A DNA stretch of 53,291 nucleotides. It comes from Cryobacterium cryoconiti (GTDB lineage: Bacteria; Actinomycetota; Actinomycetes; Actinomycetales; Microbacteriaceae). How positions within the stretch are numbered: the first letter of the stretch is position 1; every line of letters begins with the position of its first letter. Both the position numbers and the translations under genes were made by a program. Location: assembly GCF_004403065.1 (NCBI RefSeq), contig NZ_SOHA01000009.1, forward strand, positions 63,358-116,648. The letters are read 5' to 3'. Under the pieces are notes generated by a model. It did no database searches, had not been told where the DNA came from, and saw only the letters and a list, made by a program, of their open reading frames with translations. Shown here piece by piece: positions 8,351 to 16,983 of this stretch.

Positions 8351-9125
8351 CGCGGGCACGGCCGGACCATCCCCCCGAACGGTGCTGATCACCGGCGCCG
8401 CCGGCGGTCTCGGCCGTGCCTTCGCCCTGGGCTTCGCGGCCCAGGGCGACCGGGTGGTCGTCGCCGACCTCAACGTCGACGGATGCCGCGAGACGGTGGC
8501 GCTGATCGAGGCTGCCGGCGGCACCGCGCTGGCGGTCGGGGTGAACGTCACCGCGCTCGACTCCGTCCAGGCGATGGCCCTGACCGCCGCCTCCTTCAGC
8601 CGGGAGGGCGCGGGCCCCGGCACGATCGACGTCGTCGTCAACAACGCCGCGATCTACGCCACCATCACACGGGCCCCCTTCGACGAGATCGACGTGGACG
8701 AGTGGGACCGGGTGATGGCCGTCAACCTCAAGGGGCCATGGCTGGTCACCCGGGCCTGCTCGCCCTACCTGCAGGACGGCGGAAAGGTGATCAACCTGTC
8801 CTCCGCCACGGTGATGAGCGGCTCCGCCCACTGGGCCCACTACGTGGCGTCCAAGGGCGGGGTGATCGCCCTCACCCGGGTGCTCGCCAAAGAGCTCGGC
8901 GACCGCGGCATCACCGTCAACGCGATCGCGCCGGGCTTCACCCTGACCGAGGCCAGCTACGGGCTGATCGAGGGCGCGGAGCAGTACGGCGTTGACCGCG
9001 GCTCCCTCAAGCGGGCCAGCGAACCCGAGGACATCGTGGGGGCGGCCCTGTTCCTGGCCGGCCCCGGCAGCAACTACATCACCGGCCAGACCCTGGTCGT
9101 CGACGGCGGGCGCCAGTTCCTCTAG
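8343..9125 (+). CDS. creG: SDR-family alcohol dehydrogenase, CreG-like
   Basis: 260-residue classical short-chain dehydrogenase/reductase. TGAAGGLG is the cofactor-binding glycine motif (about residues 17-24), VNNAA is present, and the catalytic set is Ser154, Tyr167 and Lys171 (YVASK). VADLN after the second beta strand, with an acidic residue, suggests preference for NAD. In this operon it most likely oxidises the benzylic alcohol left after dephosphorylation to the aldehyde. The start ATG at 8343 overlaps the end of creH by 8 nt, implying translational coupling. SDR identity is firm; the substrate is inferred from the cluster, and I am not certain that CreG of C. glutamicum belongs to the same dehydrogenase family. 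Confidence 0.88.
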   Translation: MPDAGTAGPSPRTVLITGAAGGLGRAFALGFAAQGDRVVVADLNVDGCRETVALIEAAGGTALAVGVNVTALDSVQAMALTAASFSREGAGPGTIDVVVNNAAIYATITRAPFDEIDVDEWDRVMAVNLKGPWLVTRACSPYLQDGGKVINLSSATVMSGSAHWAHYVASKGGVIALTRVLAKELGDRGITVNAIAPGFTLTEASYGLIEGAEQYGVDRGSLKRASEPEDIVGAALFLAGPGSNYITGQTLVVDGGRQFL

Positions 9126-9171
9126 GAACCGGCCCCGCGCATCCGTCACTCACCCGAAGGAGATCTGAGAA

Positions 9172-9492
9172 ATGCCCACCGTAACCTACGTTGCCCACGA
9201 CGGCAGCGAGACCATCGTCGACGGATTCGCGGGCGACTCCGTCATGGAGACGGCCGTGCGCAACGGCGTGCCCGGCATCGTCGCCGAATGCGGCGGCAGC
9301 CTCTCCTGCGCCACCTGCCACGTGTTCGTCTGCGCCGACAGCGCCGAGCTGTTCCCGCCGGTCGCCGGCCTGGAAGACGACATGCTCGACGGCACCGCCG
9401 TCGACCGGGAGGACAACTCCCGGCTCTCCTGCCAGCTCAAACTGACCGACGACCTGGACGTGCAGGTCACGACCCCGGAAACGCAGGTGTGA
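9172..9492 (+). CDS. creF: [2Fe-2S] ferredoxin, adrenodoxin/putidaredoxin type, CreF-like
   Basis: 106-residue ferredoxin. The cluster ligands are Cys40, Cys46, Cys49 and Cys87 (C-x5-C-x2-C-x37-C), the spacing of putidaredoxin-type P450 partners; Cys54 is an additional non-ligand cysteine. It should carry electrons one at a time from the reductase encoded next to the P450 encoded at the head of the operon. A strong AAGGAG precedes the ATG at 9172. Its stop overlaps or closely abuts the reductase start. Confidence 0.95.
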   Translation: MPTVTYVAHDGSETIVDGFAGDSVMETAVRNGVPGIVAECGGSLSCATCHVFVCADSAELFPPVAGLEDDMLDGTAVDREDNSRLSCQLKLTDDLDVQVTTPETQV

Positions 9493-9497
9493 GCACC

Positions 9498-10799
9498 ATG
9501 GGCGACCCGATTGGCACCGGTGCCGCGCCCCGCGGCACCCTGATCGTGGGCAACTGCCAGGCGGGGGTGCAGCTGGCCTCCAGCCTGCGGGAGCTCGGCG
9601 ACACCGAACCGATCACCCTGGTCGGCGAGGAACCGCACGCGCCCTACCAGCGGCCACCGCTGTCGAAGGCGTTCCTCAAGGGCGAGGCCACCGCGGACTC
9701 GCTTGCCTTCCGCAGTCACGATTTCTACCAGACCCACCGGATCGAGCTCGTCACCCGGGAACGCATCGTCAAGATCACCCGCGACGCGCGGGGCGGCGAG
9801 GCCGTGGCCGAATCCGGGCGCATCTTCCCGTTCGCCCGCCTCGCGCTCACCGTGGGGGCCGTGCCGCGCACGATCCCGCTCGAGGGTTCTGAGCTGGAGG
9901 GGGTGCACTACCTGCGGGATGCGACGGAGGCCGCGGTACTCGAGCAGCAGCTGCGCCAGGCAAGGAACGTCGTCGTGATCGGCGGCGGTTTCATCGGGCT
10001 CGAGGTGGCGGCCGGGGCCCGGGCCTCCGGCAAGGACGTCACCGTGCTGGAGGCCGCCCCGCGGCTGATCGGCCGGGCCGTCTCCGAACAGACCAGCGCG
10101 TTCTACCTCCAGGCGCATCGGCGCCGCGGCCTGAACGTCGTGCTGAACGCGACAGTGGTTCGCCTCGTCGGCGAACACGACCGGGTGGCCGGCGTGGAGC
10201 TCGGCGACGGCAGCGTCGTACCGGCCGACGTCGTGCTGATCGGCGTCGGCGTCATCCCGCGCACCGAGCTGGCCGAGCAGCTGGGTCTCCTGATCGACAA
10301 CGGGATCGTCGTGGACGCCCAGGCGCTCGCCAGCGACGGGGTCACCGTCGCGGCCGGCGACTGCGCCAACATGCCCAACCCCTCCATCTCCGATTTCGGC
10401 AACGGCCGACTGCGACTCGAAAGCGTGCAGAACGCCGTGGAGCAGGCCAAGGTCGCCGCCGCCACCCTGCTGGGCATCCCGGCAGAGCACAAGACGGTGC
10501 CGTGGTTCTGGTCTGACCAGGCCGACCTGAAACTGCAGATCGCCGGGCTCAATGGCGGTCACGACCAGGTGGTTCTGCGCGGCGACCCCGATTCGGAGAA
10601 GTTCTCCGTGCTCTACTACCGCGCCGGCACCCTGATCGCCGCGGACTGCATCAACAGCCCGCTCGATTTCATGGCCGTGCGGAACGCCCTGCACAAGGGG
10701 CTGTCCGTTCCGGCCGATGCCGCCACCGACACCTCCATCCCGCTCAAGAAGCTCGCCACCGAAGCCCCGGCGCTCTCCGAGAAAGTGACAACGCCATGA
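9498..10799 (+). CDS. creE: FAD-dependent ferredoxin-NAD(P)+ reductase, CreE-like
   Basis: 433-residue reductase of the putidaredoxin/rhodocoxin reductase type. The FAD-binding Rossmann motif is IVGNCQAG near residues 15-23, where the usual glycine/serine position is Cys. The PYQRPPLSKAFLKG segment is typical. The NADH-binding Rossmann motif VVVIGGGFIGLEVA begins near residue 158, and the second FAD motif is VAAGDCAN. Start ATG at 9498 is preceded by AGGTGAG at good spacing; GTG at 9489, overlapping the ferredoxin stop, is an alternative. It overlaps the next gene by 4 nt. It forms the NADH-to-ferredoxin-to-P450 chain with its neighbours. Confidence 0.93.
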   Translation: MGDPIGTGAAPRGTLIVGNCQAGVQLASSLRELGDTEPITLVGEEPHAPYQRPPLSKAFLKGEATADSLAFRSHDFYQTHRIELVTRERIVKITRDARGGEAVAESGRIFPFARLALTVGAVPRTIPLEGSELEGVHYLRDATEAAVLEQQLRQARNVVVIGGGFIGLEVAAGARASGKDVTVLEAAPRLIGRAVSEQTSAFYLQAHRRRGLNVVLNATVVRLVGEHDRVAGVELGDGSVVPADVVLIGVGVIPRTELAEQLGLLIDNGIVVDAQALASDGVTVAAGDCANMPNPSISDFGNGRLRLESVQNAVEQAKVAAATLLGIPAEHKTVPWFWSDQADLKLQIAGLNGGHDQVVLRGDPDSEKFSVLYYRAGTLIAADCINSPLDFMAVRNALHKGLSVPADAATDTSIPLKKLATEAPALSEKVTTP

Positions 10800-11440
10800 C
10801 CCTGCAGACCGAACAGCCGATCGACACGAGCCCGATCGGCGTCGCCGACGACTCACCGGATGACCTCGACCCGCTCTGGCGGGCCGTCGAGCCGGAGATG
10901 CGCACGCGCGGCAACGACATCCACATCCCCATGTCGTTCGCCTTCGCCGAACGCCTCTGCGACGCGTATCCGGAGGCCGATTCCCTGGTGGTGCGGGTCG
11001 CCATCCTGCTGCACGACACCGGCTGGGCCCGCGTCGACGAGACGAAGATCATCTCCGAGGGCTTCGGCAAGAATTGGCGCCAGTCCCAGATCCGGTTCGA
11101 ACACGAGATCAAGGGCTGCGAGATCGCCCGCGAGGTGCTTCCCGGGCTCGGCTACGACGACGCGTTCATCACCCGGGTGACCGACATCATCGACGGGCAC
11201 GACACCCGCCCGGAGTCGCACTCGATCGAGGACTCACTGGTGCGCGACGCCGACCGGCTCTGGCGCTTCACCCCGGCGGGCATCGCCCTGGCCTCGAGCT
11301 GGTTCTTCCAGACGCCGTCGTTCTACTGCCGCCGGCTGCGCTCGGAGATTCTCCCGGAGCTGATCACCGCCGCGGGGCTCGAGATGGCGACGGTCGAATT
11401 GGACCGGGCCGAAGCGCTGCTCAAGGTCGCGGTGCTGTGA
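10796..11440 (+). CDS. creD: HD-domain phosphohydrolase, CreD-like
   Basis: 214-residue HD superfamily metal phosphohydrolase. Candidate metal ligands are His43, His73-Asp74 (LLHDTGW), His103, His135 and Asp151 (RDADRLWRF). In the cre pathway CreD hydrolyses the oxidised aryl phosphate, for example 4-hydroxymethylphenyl phosphate, back to the free phenol. A stand-alone HD hydrolase embedded between a P450 reductase and an aldehyde dehydrogenase would be hard to explain otherwise. ATG overlaps the reductase stop (ATGA) and the stop overlaps the next start (TGATG). Confidence 0.88.
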   Translation: MTLQTEQPIDTSPIGVADDSPDDLDPLWRAVEPEMRTRGNDIHIPMSFAFAERLCDAYPEADSLVVRVAILLHDTGWARVDETKIISEGFGKNWRQSQIRFEHEIKGCEIAREVLPGLGYDDAFITRVTDIIDGHDTRPESHSIEDSLVRDADRLWRFTPAGIALASSWFFQTPSFYCRRLRSEILPELITAAGLEMATVELDRAEALLKVAVL

Positions 11441-12912
11441 TGGAGACGGTGCTCGCGACCGTTCCGTACACCCACACGGACGACCTGTTCATCGACGGAA
11501 CGTGGACCACGGCCGACGGGGCCGGGCGCACGATGGTGACCAACCCGGCGACGGAAGAGGTGTGGGGGAGCGTGCCCGTGGCATCCGTCACCGACCTCGA
11601 CCGGGCCGTCGGCGCGGCCCGCCGGGCCTTCACCGGCAGCGGCTGGCGCGACCTGGCGCCCTCCGAACGCGCGGTCTACCTGCTGCGGCTGGCCGACGAG
11701 GTCGAGAAGCGCAGCGAGGCGATCTCGCACACCAACACCTGGGAGAACGGGTCGCCGGTCGCGGAGACCAGCCGCGCCGGTTCGAACGCGGCCGCCATCT
11801 TCCGCTACTTCGCGGGCCTCGCGCCGCACCTGGAGGCGCCGGATGTGCGCCGGTTCCCCGACGGCTCCGCCGAGACCGTAGTGCGGCAGGACCCGGTCGG
11901 GGTCTGCGCCCTGATCGCGCCGTGGAACTTCCCGATCAACCTCGTGGTCGCCAAGCTCGCCCCGGCGCTGATGGCCGGCTGCACCGTCGTGATCAAGCCG
12001 GCCTCGCCGACGCCGCTCTCGATCCGCCAGATCGCGGATGCCGTCGCCGCCGCCGGCATTCCGGCCGGGGTGGTCAACGTGGTCACCGGCAACAGCGCCG
12101 TCGGCGACGCCCTCGTGCGGCACCCCGGCATCGACAAGGTGGCCTTCACCGGCTCCACCCCGGTGGGCCGGTCCATCGGCGCGGCGTGCGGCGAGCTGCT
12201 GCGCCCAGCGACCCTGGAGCTGGGCGGCAAGTCGTCGGCCCTGGTGCTGCCCGACGCCGACCTGGCCGACATGCAGAAGGTGCTGATTCGCACCTGCATG
12301 CGCAACACCGGGCAGACCTGTTACATCTCCACCCGCATCCTCGCGCCGCGGGAGCGCTACGACGAGCTGGTCGACATGGTCACGGCGACCATCGCGGCGG
12401 CGCCGCAGGGCGATCCGATGAATCCGGCGACCGTGTTCGGGCCGAGCGCCACCGCGTCGCAGCGAGACACCGTGCTCGGCTACATCCGTTCGGGGATCAC
12501 GGAGGGGGCGCGCCCCACGACCGGCGGCGATGTGCCCAGCGGGTTCGACCGGGGCTTCTACGTGAAGCCGACCGTGTTCGCCGGAGTCACGCCTGGCATG
12601 CGGATCGCCCGGGAGGAGATCTTCGGGCCCGTGCTGGCGATCCTGCGCTACGACAGCCTCGACGAGGCCGTCGGGATCGCCAACAACACGGCCTTCGGCC
12701 TCGGCGGCACGGTCTTCTCCAGAGACGAGGATGCCGCCCTCGCGGTGGCGGCCAGGGTGGACACCGGCTCGATCGGGCTCAACTTCTTCGCCTCCAACCA
12801 TGCCGCCCCCTTCGCGGGACGGCATGATTCAGGACTCGGCGTCGAATTCGGCCTGGAGGGCCTGCACGTCTACCTCAAGCCGCAGTCGGTGCACCGGCGC
12901 ATCCGCTCGTAG
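11440..12912 (+). CDS. creC: NAD-dependent aldehyde dehydrogenase, CreC-like
   Basis: 490-residue aldehyde dehydrogenase. The general base Glu260 is in TLELGGKSS, the nucleophile Cys294 is in GQTCYIS, and FTGSTPVGRSIG is the cofactor loop. NFPINL and PATLELGGK blocks are intact, so the enzyme should be active. The ATG at 11440 overlaps the HD-gene stop by one base. As last gene of the operon it would oxidise 4-hydroxybenzaldehyde-type products to the acid, which then enters ring cleavage; no ring-cleavage genes are seen in the window. The reading frame extends upstream into the HD gene, but that is a shadow. Confidence 0.92.
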   Translation: METVLATVPYTHTDDLFIDGTWTTADGAGRTMVTNPATEEVWGSVPVASVTDLDRAVGAARRAFTGSGWRDLAPSERAVYLLRLADEVEKRSEAISHTNTWENGSPVAETSRAGSNAAAIFRYFAGLAPHLEAPDVRRFPDGSAETVVRQDPVGVCALIAPWNFPINLVVAKLAPALMAGCTVVIKPASPTPLSIRQIADAVAAAGIPAGVVNVVTGNSAVGDALVRHPGIDKVAFTGSTPVGRSIGAACGELLRPATLELGGKSSALVLPDADLADMQKVLIRTCMRNTGQTCYISTRILAPRERYDELVDMVTATIAAAPQGDPMNPATVFGPSATASQRDTVLGYIRSGITEGARPTTGGDVPSGFDRGFYVKPTVFAGVTPGMRIAREEIFGPVLAILRYDSLDEAVGIANNTAFGLGGTVFSRDEDAALAVAARVDTGSIGLNFFASNHAAPFAGRHDSGLGVEFGLEGLHVYLKPQSVHRRIRS

Positions 12913-13020
12913 TTCGCGGAACGGCCGGGGGAGCTTAGAGTGACTGGGTACTCGCGCAGGCGAACGCTCCAGTGGAGCGGGCCCGGCGCGTCCATGCAGC
13001 GTGAAGTCCGAGGAGCCCCC

Positions 13021-13377
13021 ATGACCGACACCATCGCCCCCATCGCACCGGCCCACGGCGTCGGCCTGACCGACGCCGCCGCCGTGAAGGTGCGCAGCCT
13101 GCTCAGCCAGGAGGGGCGCGAAGACCTGAACCTGCGCGTTGCCGTGCAGCCCGGCGGCTGCTCCGGCCTGATCTACCAGCTCTACTTCGACGAGCGCATT
13201 CTCGAGGGTGACGTCGTGGTCGACTTCGACGGCGTCGGCGTCGTGCTCGACAAGATGAGCGTGCCGTACCTCGAGGGAGCCTCGATCGACTTCGAGGACA
13301 CCATTGCCAAGCAGGGCTTCACGATCGACAACCCGAACGCCGGCAGCAGCTGCGCCTGCGGCGACTCCTTCAGCTAG
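13021..13377 (+). CDS. erpA: A-type iron-sulfur cluster carrier (HesB/IscA/ErpA family)
   Basis: 118-residue A-type carrier. The three conserved cysteines are Cys47 (GGCSG), Cys111 and Cys113 (CACG). Such proteins deliver [2Fe-2S] or [4Fe-4S] clusters to target enzymes. GGAG precedes the ATG at 13021. A TAGAGT hexamer at 12936-12941 may be its own promoter. It lies just after the cre-like operon, which encodes a [2Fe-2S] ferredoxin, but a housekeeping role for the whole cell is as likely. The gene symbol follows the usual actinobacterial name. Confidence 0.9.
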   Translation: MTDTIAPIAPAHGVGLTDAAAVKVRSLLSQEGREDLNLRVAVQPGGCSGLIYQLYFDERILEGDVVVDFDGVGVVLDKMSVPYLEGASIDFEDTIAKQGFTIDNPNAGSSCACGDSFS

Positions 13378-13454
13378 AGGCTCCGCTCGAGCGCCCGCTC
13401 GAGCCTCGGCCGCAGCATCCGCGGGGATGCCCGCCGCGGTATCCGTTCGATCCC

Positions 13455-13514
13455 GGCGCAGCTTGTGGAAGCCGGCGCACGTTAGAACCTGCGCCCGCTT
13501 CCCCAACCTGCGCC
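13455..13514. repeat. Long inverted repeat between convergent genes (family with 46159-46216)
   Basis: Arms 13455-13479 and 13490-13514 (25 nt each) pair at 22 positions around a 10-nt loop. It lies between the ends of erpA and the MATE gene and could act as a bidirectional terminator, though it has no U-tract. Its GTGGAAGCCGGCGCA core recurs at 46168 with one change. Confidence 0.85.
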
Positions 13515-13556
13515 GCGAGCGACGGGGAACACCTCGGCGGGCCGGATGCCGCGGAG

Positions 13557-14882
13557 TCAGCGCGCGCCGACGACCATCCAGCGGGAGGCCCGGGCCCGCA
13601 GGCCCAGGGTCACCGCGCGGGCGCCGAGATAGCCGAACGCGAACGCTGCCATCAACCAGGCCAGGCCGGCGGCCCCCGTCGGTGCCAGAATCAGCACCGC
13701 GACGGCCAGCGGCACGAACGCGGCCAGGTTCACCAGCCCGGTCAGTGCGAGATAGCGCGCGTCACCGGCGCCGATCAGCACGCCGTCGAGCACGAACACC
13801 ACGCCGCCGAGCGGAACCGAGAGTCCGAGCACGATCAGGGTCGCCGGCAACAGCCCGCTGACCTCGGTCGCATTCGTGAACACGCGGCCGAGCACATCGC
13901 TCGCGGCGACCACCAGCAGCCCGAGCGCGGCCCCCGTCAGCACGCCCCATTCGAGGCAGCGCTTGAGGACCATGCGCACCTCGGCCAGGTTGCCGGCGCC
14001 GAGGCCTCGGCCCACCAGAGCCTGCGCCGCAATCGCGAGGGCGTCGAGCGCGAACGCCAGCGTCGCGAACAGGGTCATCGCGATCTGGAAGGCCGCCAAC
14101 TCGGGAGAACCGAGGCTCGTGGCCACGAACACCGCGAGCAGCATGGCCGCACGCAGGCTCACGGTGCGCAGGAAAAGCCAGCCGCCGGATGCCGCGCCCC
14201 GCAGCATCCCGGCCCGATGCGGTCGCAGGGGTGCTCCCTCGCGGCGGGCATGCCGGCCGACGACGGCCAGGTAGACGGCGACCATCGCCCACTGGGCGAT
14301 GACCGTGCCGAGCGCGGATCCGACGATGCCGAGGCCTAGGCCGTAGATGAAGATCGCATTGAGAAGGATGTTGGCCGAGAAGCCGATCCCGGCCACCCAC
14401 AGCGGGGTGCGGGTGTCCTGCAGGCCGCGGAGCAGGCCGGTCGCAGCGAAGACGATCAGCATGGCCGGGAGGCCGAACATGGAGATGCCCAGGTAGCTGG
14501 CGGCTGCGGCGGTGACGGCAGGCTCGGCGCCGAAGGCACCGACGAGCAGCGGGGTCGCGAACCAGCCGGCGGCAGCGAGGAGAACGCCGAGGCCGAGGGC
14601 CAGCCAGAGCCCGTCGATTCCGATTCCGACGGCCCGGCGACGGTCGCCGACGCCCAGCCAGCGGGCCACCGCGGGAGTGGTGCTGTAGGCCAGGAAGACC
14701 ATCAGGCCGATGATCGTCTGCAGCACGGCGCTGGCCAGACCGAGTCCGGCCAGCGGAATGGCGCCGAGGTGGCCGACCATGGCGGAGTCGGCGAGCAGGA
14801 ACAGCGGCTCGGCGATGAGCGCGCCGACGGCGGGAATGGCGAGGCGCAGGATCTCGCGGTCGATGGGCTGCGGGCGGAGCAC
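13557..14882 (-). CDS. MATE-family efflux transporter, DinF-like
   Basis: 441-residue multidrug and toxic compound extrusion protein with about 12 membrane segments. The opening DREILRLAIPAVGALIAEPLF and the matching second half (AFQIAMTLFATLAFALDALA) are typical of the DinF branch. These transporters expel drugs or metabolites using a Na+ or H+ gradient. The annotated start is GTG at 14882. A TAGAGT hexamer (14901-14906) lies six nt before an in-frame ATC codon at 14892-14894, so the message may begin 12 nt before the GTG with no room for a ribosome-binding site. No partner gene is nearby. Confidence 0.88.
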   Translation of the reverse strand: MLRPQPIDREILRLAIPAVGALIAEPLFLLADSAMVGHLGAIPLAGLGLASAVLQTIIGLMVFLAYSTTPAVARWLGVGDRRRAVGIGIDGLWLALGLGVLLAAAGWFATPLLVGAFGAEPAVTAAAASYLGISMFGLPAMLIVFAATGLLRGLQDTRTPLWVAGIGFSANILLNAIFIYGLGLGIVGSALGTVIAQWAMVAVYLAVVGRHARREGAPLRPHRAGMLRGAASGGWLFLRTVSLRAAMLLAVFVATSLGSPELAAFQIAMTLFATLAFALDALAIAAQALVGRGLGAGNLAEVRMVLKRCLEWGVLTGAALGLLVVAASDVLGRVFTNATEVSGLLPATLIVLGLSVPLGGVVFVLDGVLIGAGDARYLALTGLVNLAAFVPLAVAVLILAPTGAAGLAWLMAAFAFGYLGARAVTLGLRARASRWMVVGAR

Positions 14883-14947
14883 GGTGAGAGTGATCCCAAG
14901 ACTCTAGTTCAGCCTCTCCGCGCTCTCCCACAGTGCTCGGGCCTGTC

Positions 14948-15060
14948 CCCGGTGGTCGACCCTGTCGAGACCCGGCGGTCGACCCTGTCCTCCGGTGGTC
15001 GAGCCTGTCGAGACCCGGCGGGACGACCCTGTCCTCCGGTGGTCGAGCCTGTCGAGACCG
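14948..15060 (+). repeat. Cluster of dispersed-repeat copies, irregular
   Basis: Four whole or partial copies of the GGTCGAGCCTGTCGAGACC-type element, separated by CGGGACGACCCTGTCCT-like filler, lie in the divergent gap between the MATE and DUF222 genes. All point the same way as the 23-bp array at 3744. The rest of the 14883-15160 gap holds an AT-rich promoter stretch. Confidence 0.85.
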
Positions 15061-15125
15061 GCGAGCCGACCCGGATCATTTAGAATACGACTTCGAGTAT
15101 ATGTCTATAAATATATGACAGACTC

Positions 15126-15154
15126 TCGACTACGCGTACTAACTCTGGTATTCT
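15126..15154 (+). promoter_or_regulatory. promoter of the DUF222-HNH gene, leaderless
   Basis: TCGACT (15126-15131), a 17-bp spacer, TGG then TATTCT (15149-15154), an extended -10. The ATG at 15161 is six nt downstream, so a leaderless transcript is expected. The region from about 15080 to 15155 is markedly AT-rich compared with its surroundings. Confidence 0.6.
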
Positions 15155-15160
15155 CGACGC

Positions 15161-16675
15161 ATGACCACCACCGCAGACGACCTCAGAACGGCAACGGATG
15201 CCGTCGCTCGCCTGGGCTCCTCCTGCGCCGATTATGAGGCCCTGCCCGATGCCGAGGTGCTGGCCGGTCTGAGGCAGATCGCGGCCGCGCGCCGCCTGCT
15301 CGACACCCGCTCCGCCTGGATGGCGGCGACCATCGCCCGCCGCTCCCGGCCCGAGCTCGGCCACTCCGGCCTGGCCGCCCAGCAGGGCTTCCTCTCACCC
15401 GAGGCACTGATCCAGACGGTGACCGGCTCGACCAAGAACGACGCGTTCAAACTCGTCGCGGTCGGCACGATGATGGCCGATGCCGAAGCGGCGGAGAAAC
15501 TGGTCGAGGCTGCCGTGGAATCATCCGATGTGGATGCCGCCGCGGTCGCTTCTTTCGCCGCGAAGGTGCCATGGCAGGCGCCGATCGCCCGGGCCGTCAC
15601 CGACGGCACCCTCTCGGTCGATGCGGCCGAGTCGATCCGTTCCGGCCTCGGCCAGATCGACGCCGCGGTCACTGCGGAGAAACTCGGCACAGCCCTCGAG
15701 ACGCTCCTCATTGAGGCCGCGTCACTGAATGCCGACCAGGTCTTCAAGCTCGCACGCCGGATGCGCGACCAGCTCGACGAGGCCGGCATCGCCGCCCGGG
15801 AGAAGCAGGCCCACGACGACCGGTTCCTGCGGGTCTACCGGCTGGGCAACGGCAAGGTGCGCCTGCACGGCCTCTTCGCCCCCGAAGACGGCGAGTTCGT
15901 GCTCTCGACGTTCGACTCCGTGACCAGCCCCCGCCGCGGCGGCGTGCGCTTCGTCGACAAAGACAAGGCCGCCTGGGCCAAACGGATGCAGGACGACCCC
16001 CGCACCACGGAGCAGATCGCCGCCGACGCCCTCGTGCAGTTGCTGAAGATCGCCGGGGAGGCCGACCAGGGCCGGGTTTTCGGCGGCCGCCGCCCTTCGG
16101 TGCGGGTGCTCGTCACCGAGAAGGCCCTGACGCCGGGCCAGCCGGGACAGCCGGCCGGTCAGACGGGGCAGTCGGCCGGTCAGTCGGGCCAGCCGCCCCC
16201 TGGCCAGGCCGCACAGACCGGCCCGGTTCCCGCCGCATCCGCCGCTCACGGGCAGATTGAGGGCAACCCGGTCCCCATCTCGCAGGAGACCATCGATCGT
16301 CTGCTCTGCGACACCGGAACCCGCGGCATCCAGGTTGACGACACCGGGCAGATCATCAACGTCGGCCGTGACCAACGTCTCTTCACCGAGGCACAGCGCG
16401 CCGCGATGGGTGTCCGCGACGGCGGCTGCCGTTGGGTCGACTGCGATAGATCACCCGCGTGGTCTGAAGCCCATCACATCAACGAATGGTTGAGAGACAA
16501 CGGGTACACCGACCTTGCCGACGGGGTGCTGCTGTGTCATCCGCACCATCTGCTGCTGCATAACCAGCACTGGAGCATCATCCGCACCGGAAACGACTAC
16601 TGGCTACGACCACCGGTCGACGTCGACCCGGAACAAACGCTGATCGCACTGCCCAGCAAACGGGCGGCACTGTAG
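15161..16675 (+). CDS. DUF222 / 13E12-repeat HNH endonuclease domain protein
   Basis: 504-residue protein of the actinobacterial DUF222-HNH (13E12 repeat) family. Residues 1-310 are the helical DUF222 region. Residues about 325-365 form a Gln/Gly/Pro-rich linker with repeated GQ(S/T/P)GQ units. The C-terminal HNH domain shows CRWVDCDR, the catalytic SEAHHINEW and [10 protein letters not shown], so both the metal and catalytic histidines are present. These genes occur in many near-identical copies in actinobacterial genomes, sometimes inside mobile repeats, and their role is not established. It is bounded on both sides by clusters of the dispersed repeat and preceded by an AT-rich promoter. 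Confidence 0.92.
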   Translation: MTTTADDLRTATDAVARLGSSCADYEALPDAEVLAGLRQIAAARRLLDTRSAWMAATIARRSRPELGHSGLAAQQGFLSPEALIQTVTGSTKNDAFKLVAVGTMMADAEAAEKLVEAAVESSDVDAAAVASFAAKVPWQAPIARAVTDGTLSVDAAESIRSGLGQIDAAVTAEKLGTALETLLIEAASLNADQVFKLARRMRDQLDEAGIAAREKQAHDDRFLRVYRLGNGKVRLHGLFAPEDGEFVLSTFDSVTSPRRGGVRFVDKDKAAWAKRMQDDPRTTEQIAADALVQLLKIAGEADQGRVFGGRRPSVRVLVTEKALTPGQPGQPAGQTGQSAGQSGQPPPGQAAQTGPVPAASAAHGQIEGNPVPISQETIDRLLCDTGTRGIQVDDTGQIINVGRDQRLFTEAQRAAMGVRDGGCRWVDCDRSPAWSEAHHINEWLRDNGYTDLADGVLLCHPHHLLLHNQHWSIIRTGNDYWLRPPVDVDPEQTLIALPSKRAAL

Positions 16676-16686
16676 GTGTGGCCCCT

Positions 16687-16929
16687 GGTCTCGACAGGCT
16701 CGACCACCGTTGTGGGAGCGTCTGGAGGGCGGGTCGCCGGGTCTCGACAGGCTCGACCACCGTTGTGGGAGCGTCTGGAGGGCGGGTCGCCGGGTTGCCG
16801 GGTCTCGACAGGCTCGACCACCGTTGTGGGAGTCTCTGGAGGGTGGGTCGCCGGGTCTCGACAGGCTCGACCACCGTTGTGGGAGCCGCTGGAGGGTGGG
16901 TCGCCGGGTCTCGATGGGCTCGACCACCG
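16687..16929 (-). repeat. 53-bp tandem array built on the dispersed repeat
   Basis: Units begin at 16687, 16740, 16801, 16854 and 16907 (periods 53, 61, 53, 53). The third start is displaced by an 8-bp insertion, and the last unit is cut short and altered. Each has the core TCTCGACAGGCTCGACCA followed by about 30 bp of GTTGTGGGAG-type filler. The array occupies nearly all of the 308-nt gap between the DUF222 gene and the ABC ATPase gene. No gene is seen in this gap. Confidence 0.95.
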
Positions 16930-16970
16930 GGCGAGGAGTCGCGACTCCGATGCGGGACACCGAAGGGGCG

Positions 16971-16976
16971 TAACTT
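16971..16976 (+). promoter_or_regulatory. candidate -10 box for the ABC exporter genes
   Basis: TAACTT, seven nt before the ATG at 16984; no good Shine-Dalgarno follows, so a leaderless message is possible. Confidence 0.4.
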
Positions 16977-16983
16977 GAGCAGC

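Noticed and set aside
16687..16929. CRISPR array with 30-bp spacers
   Set aside because: The interval between cores is itself repeated, so it is a tandem repeat.
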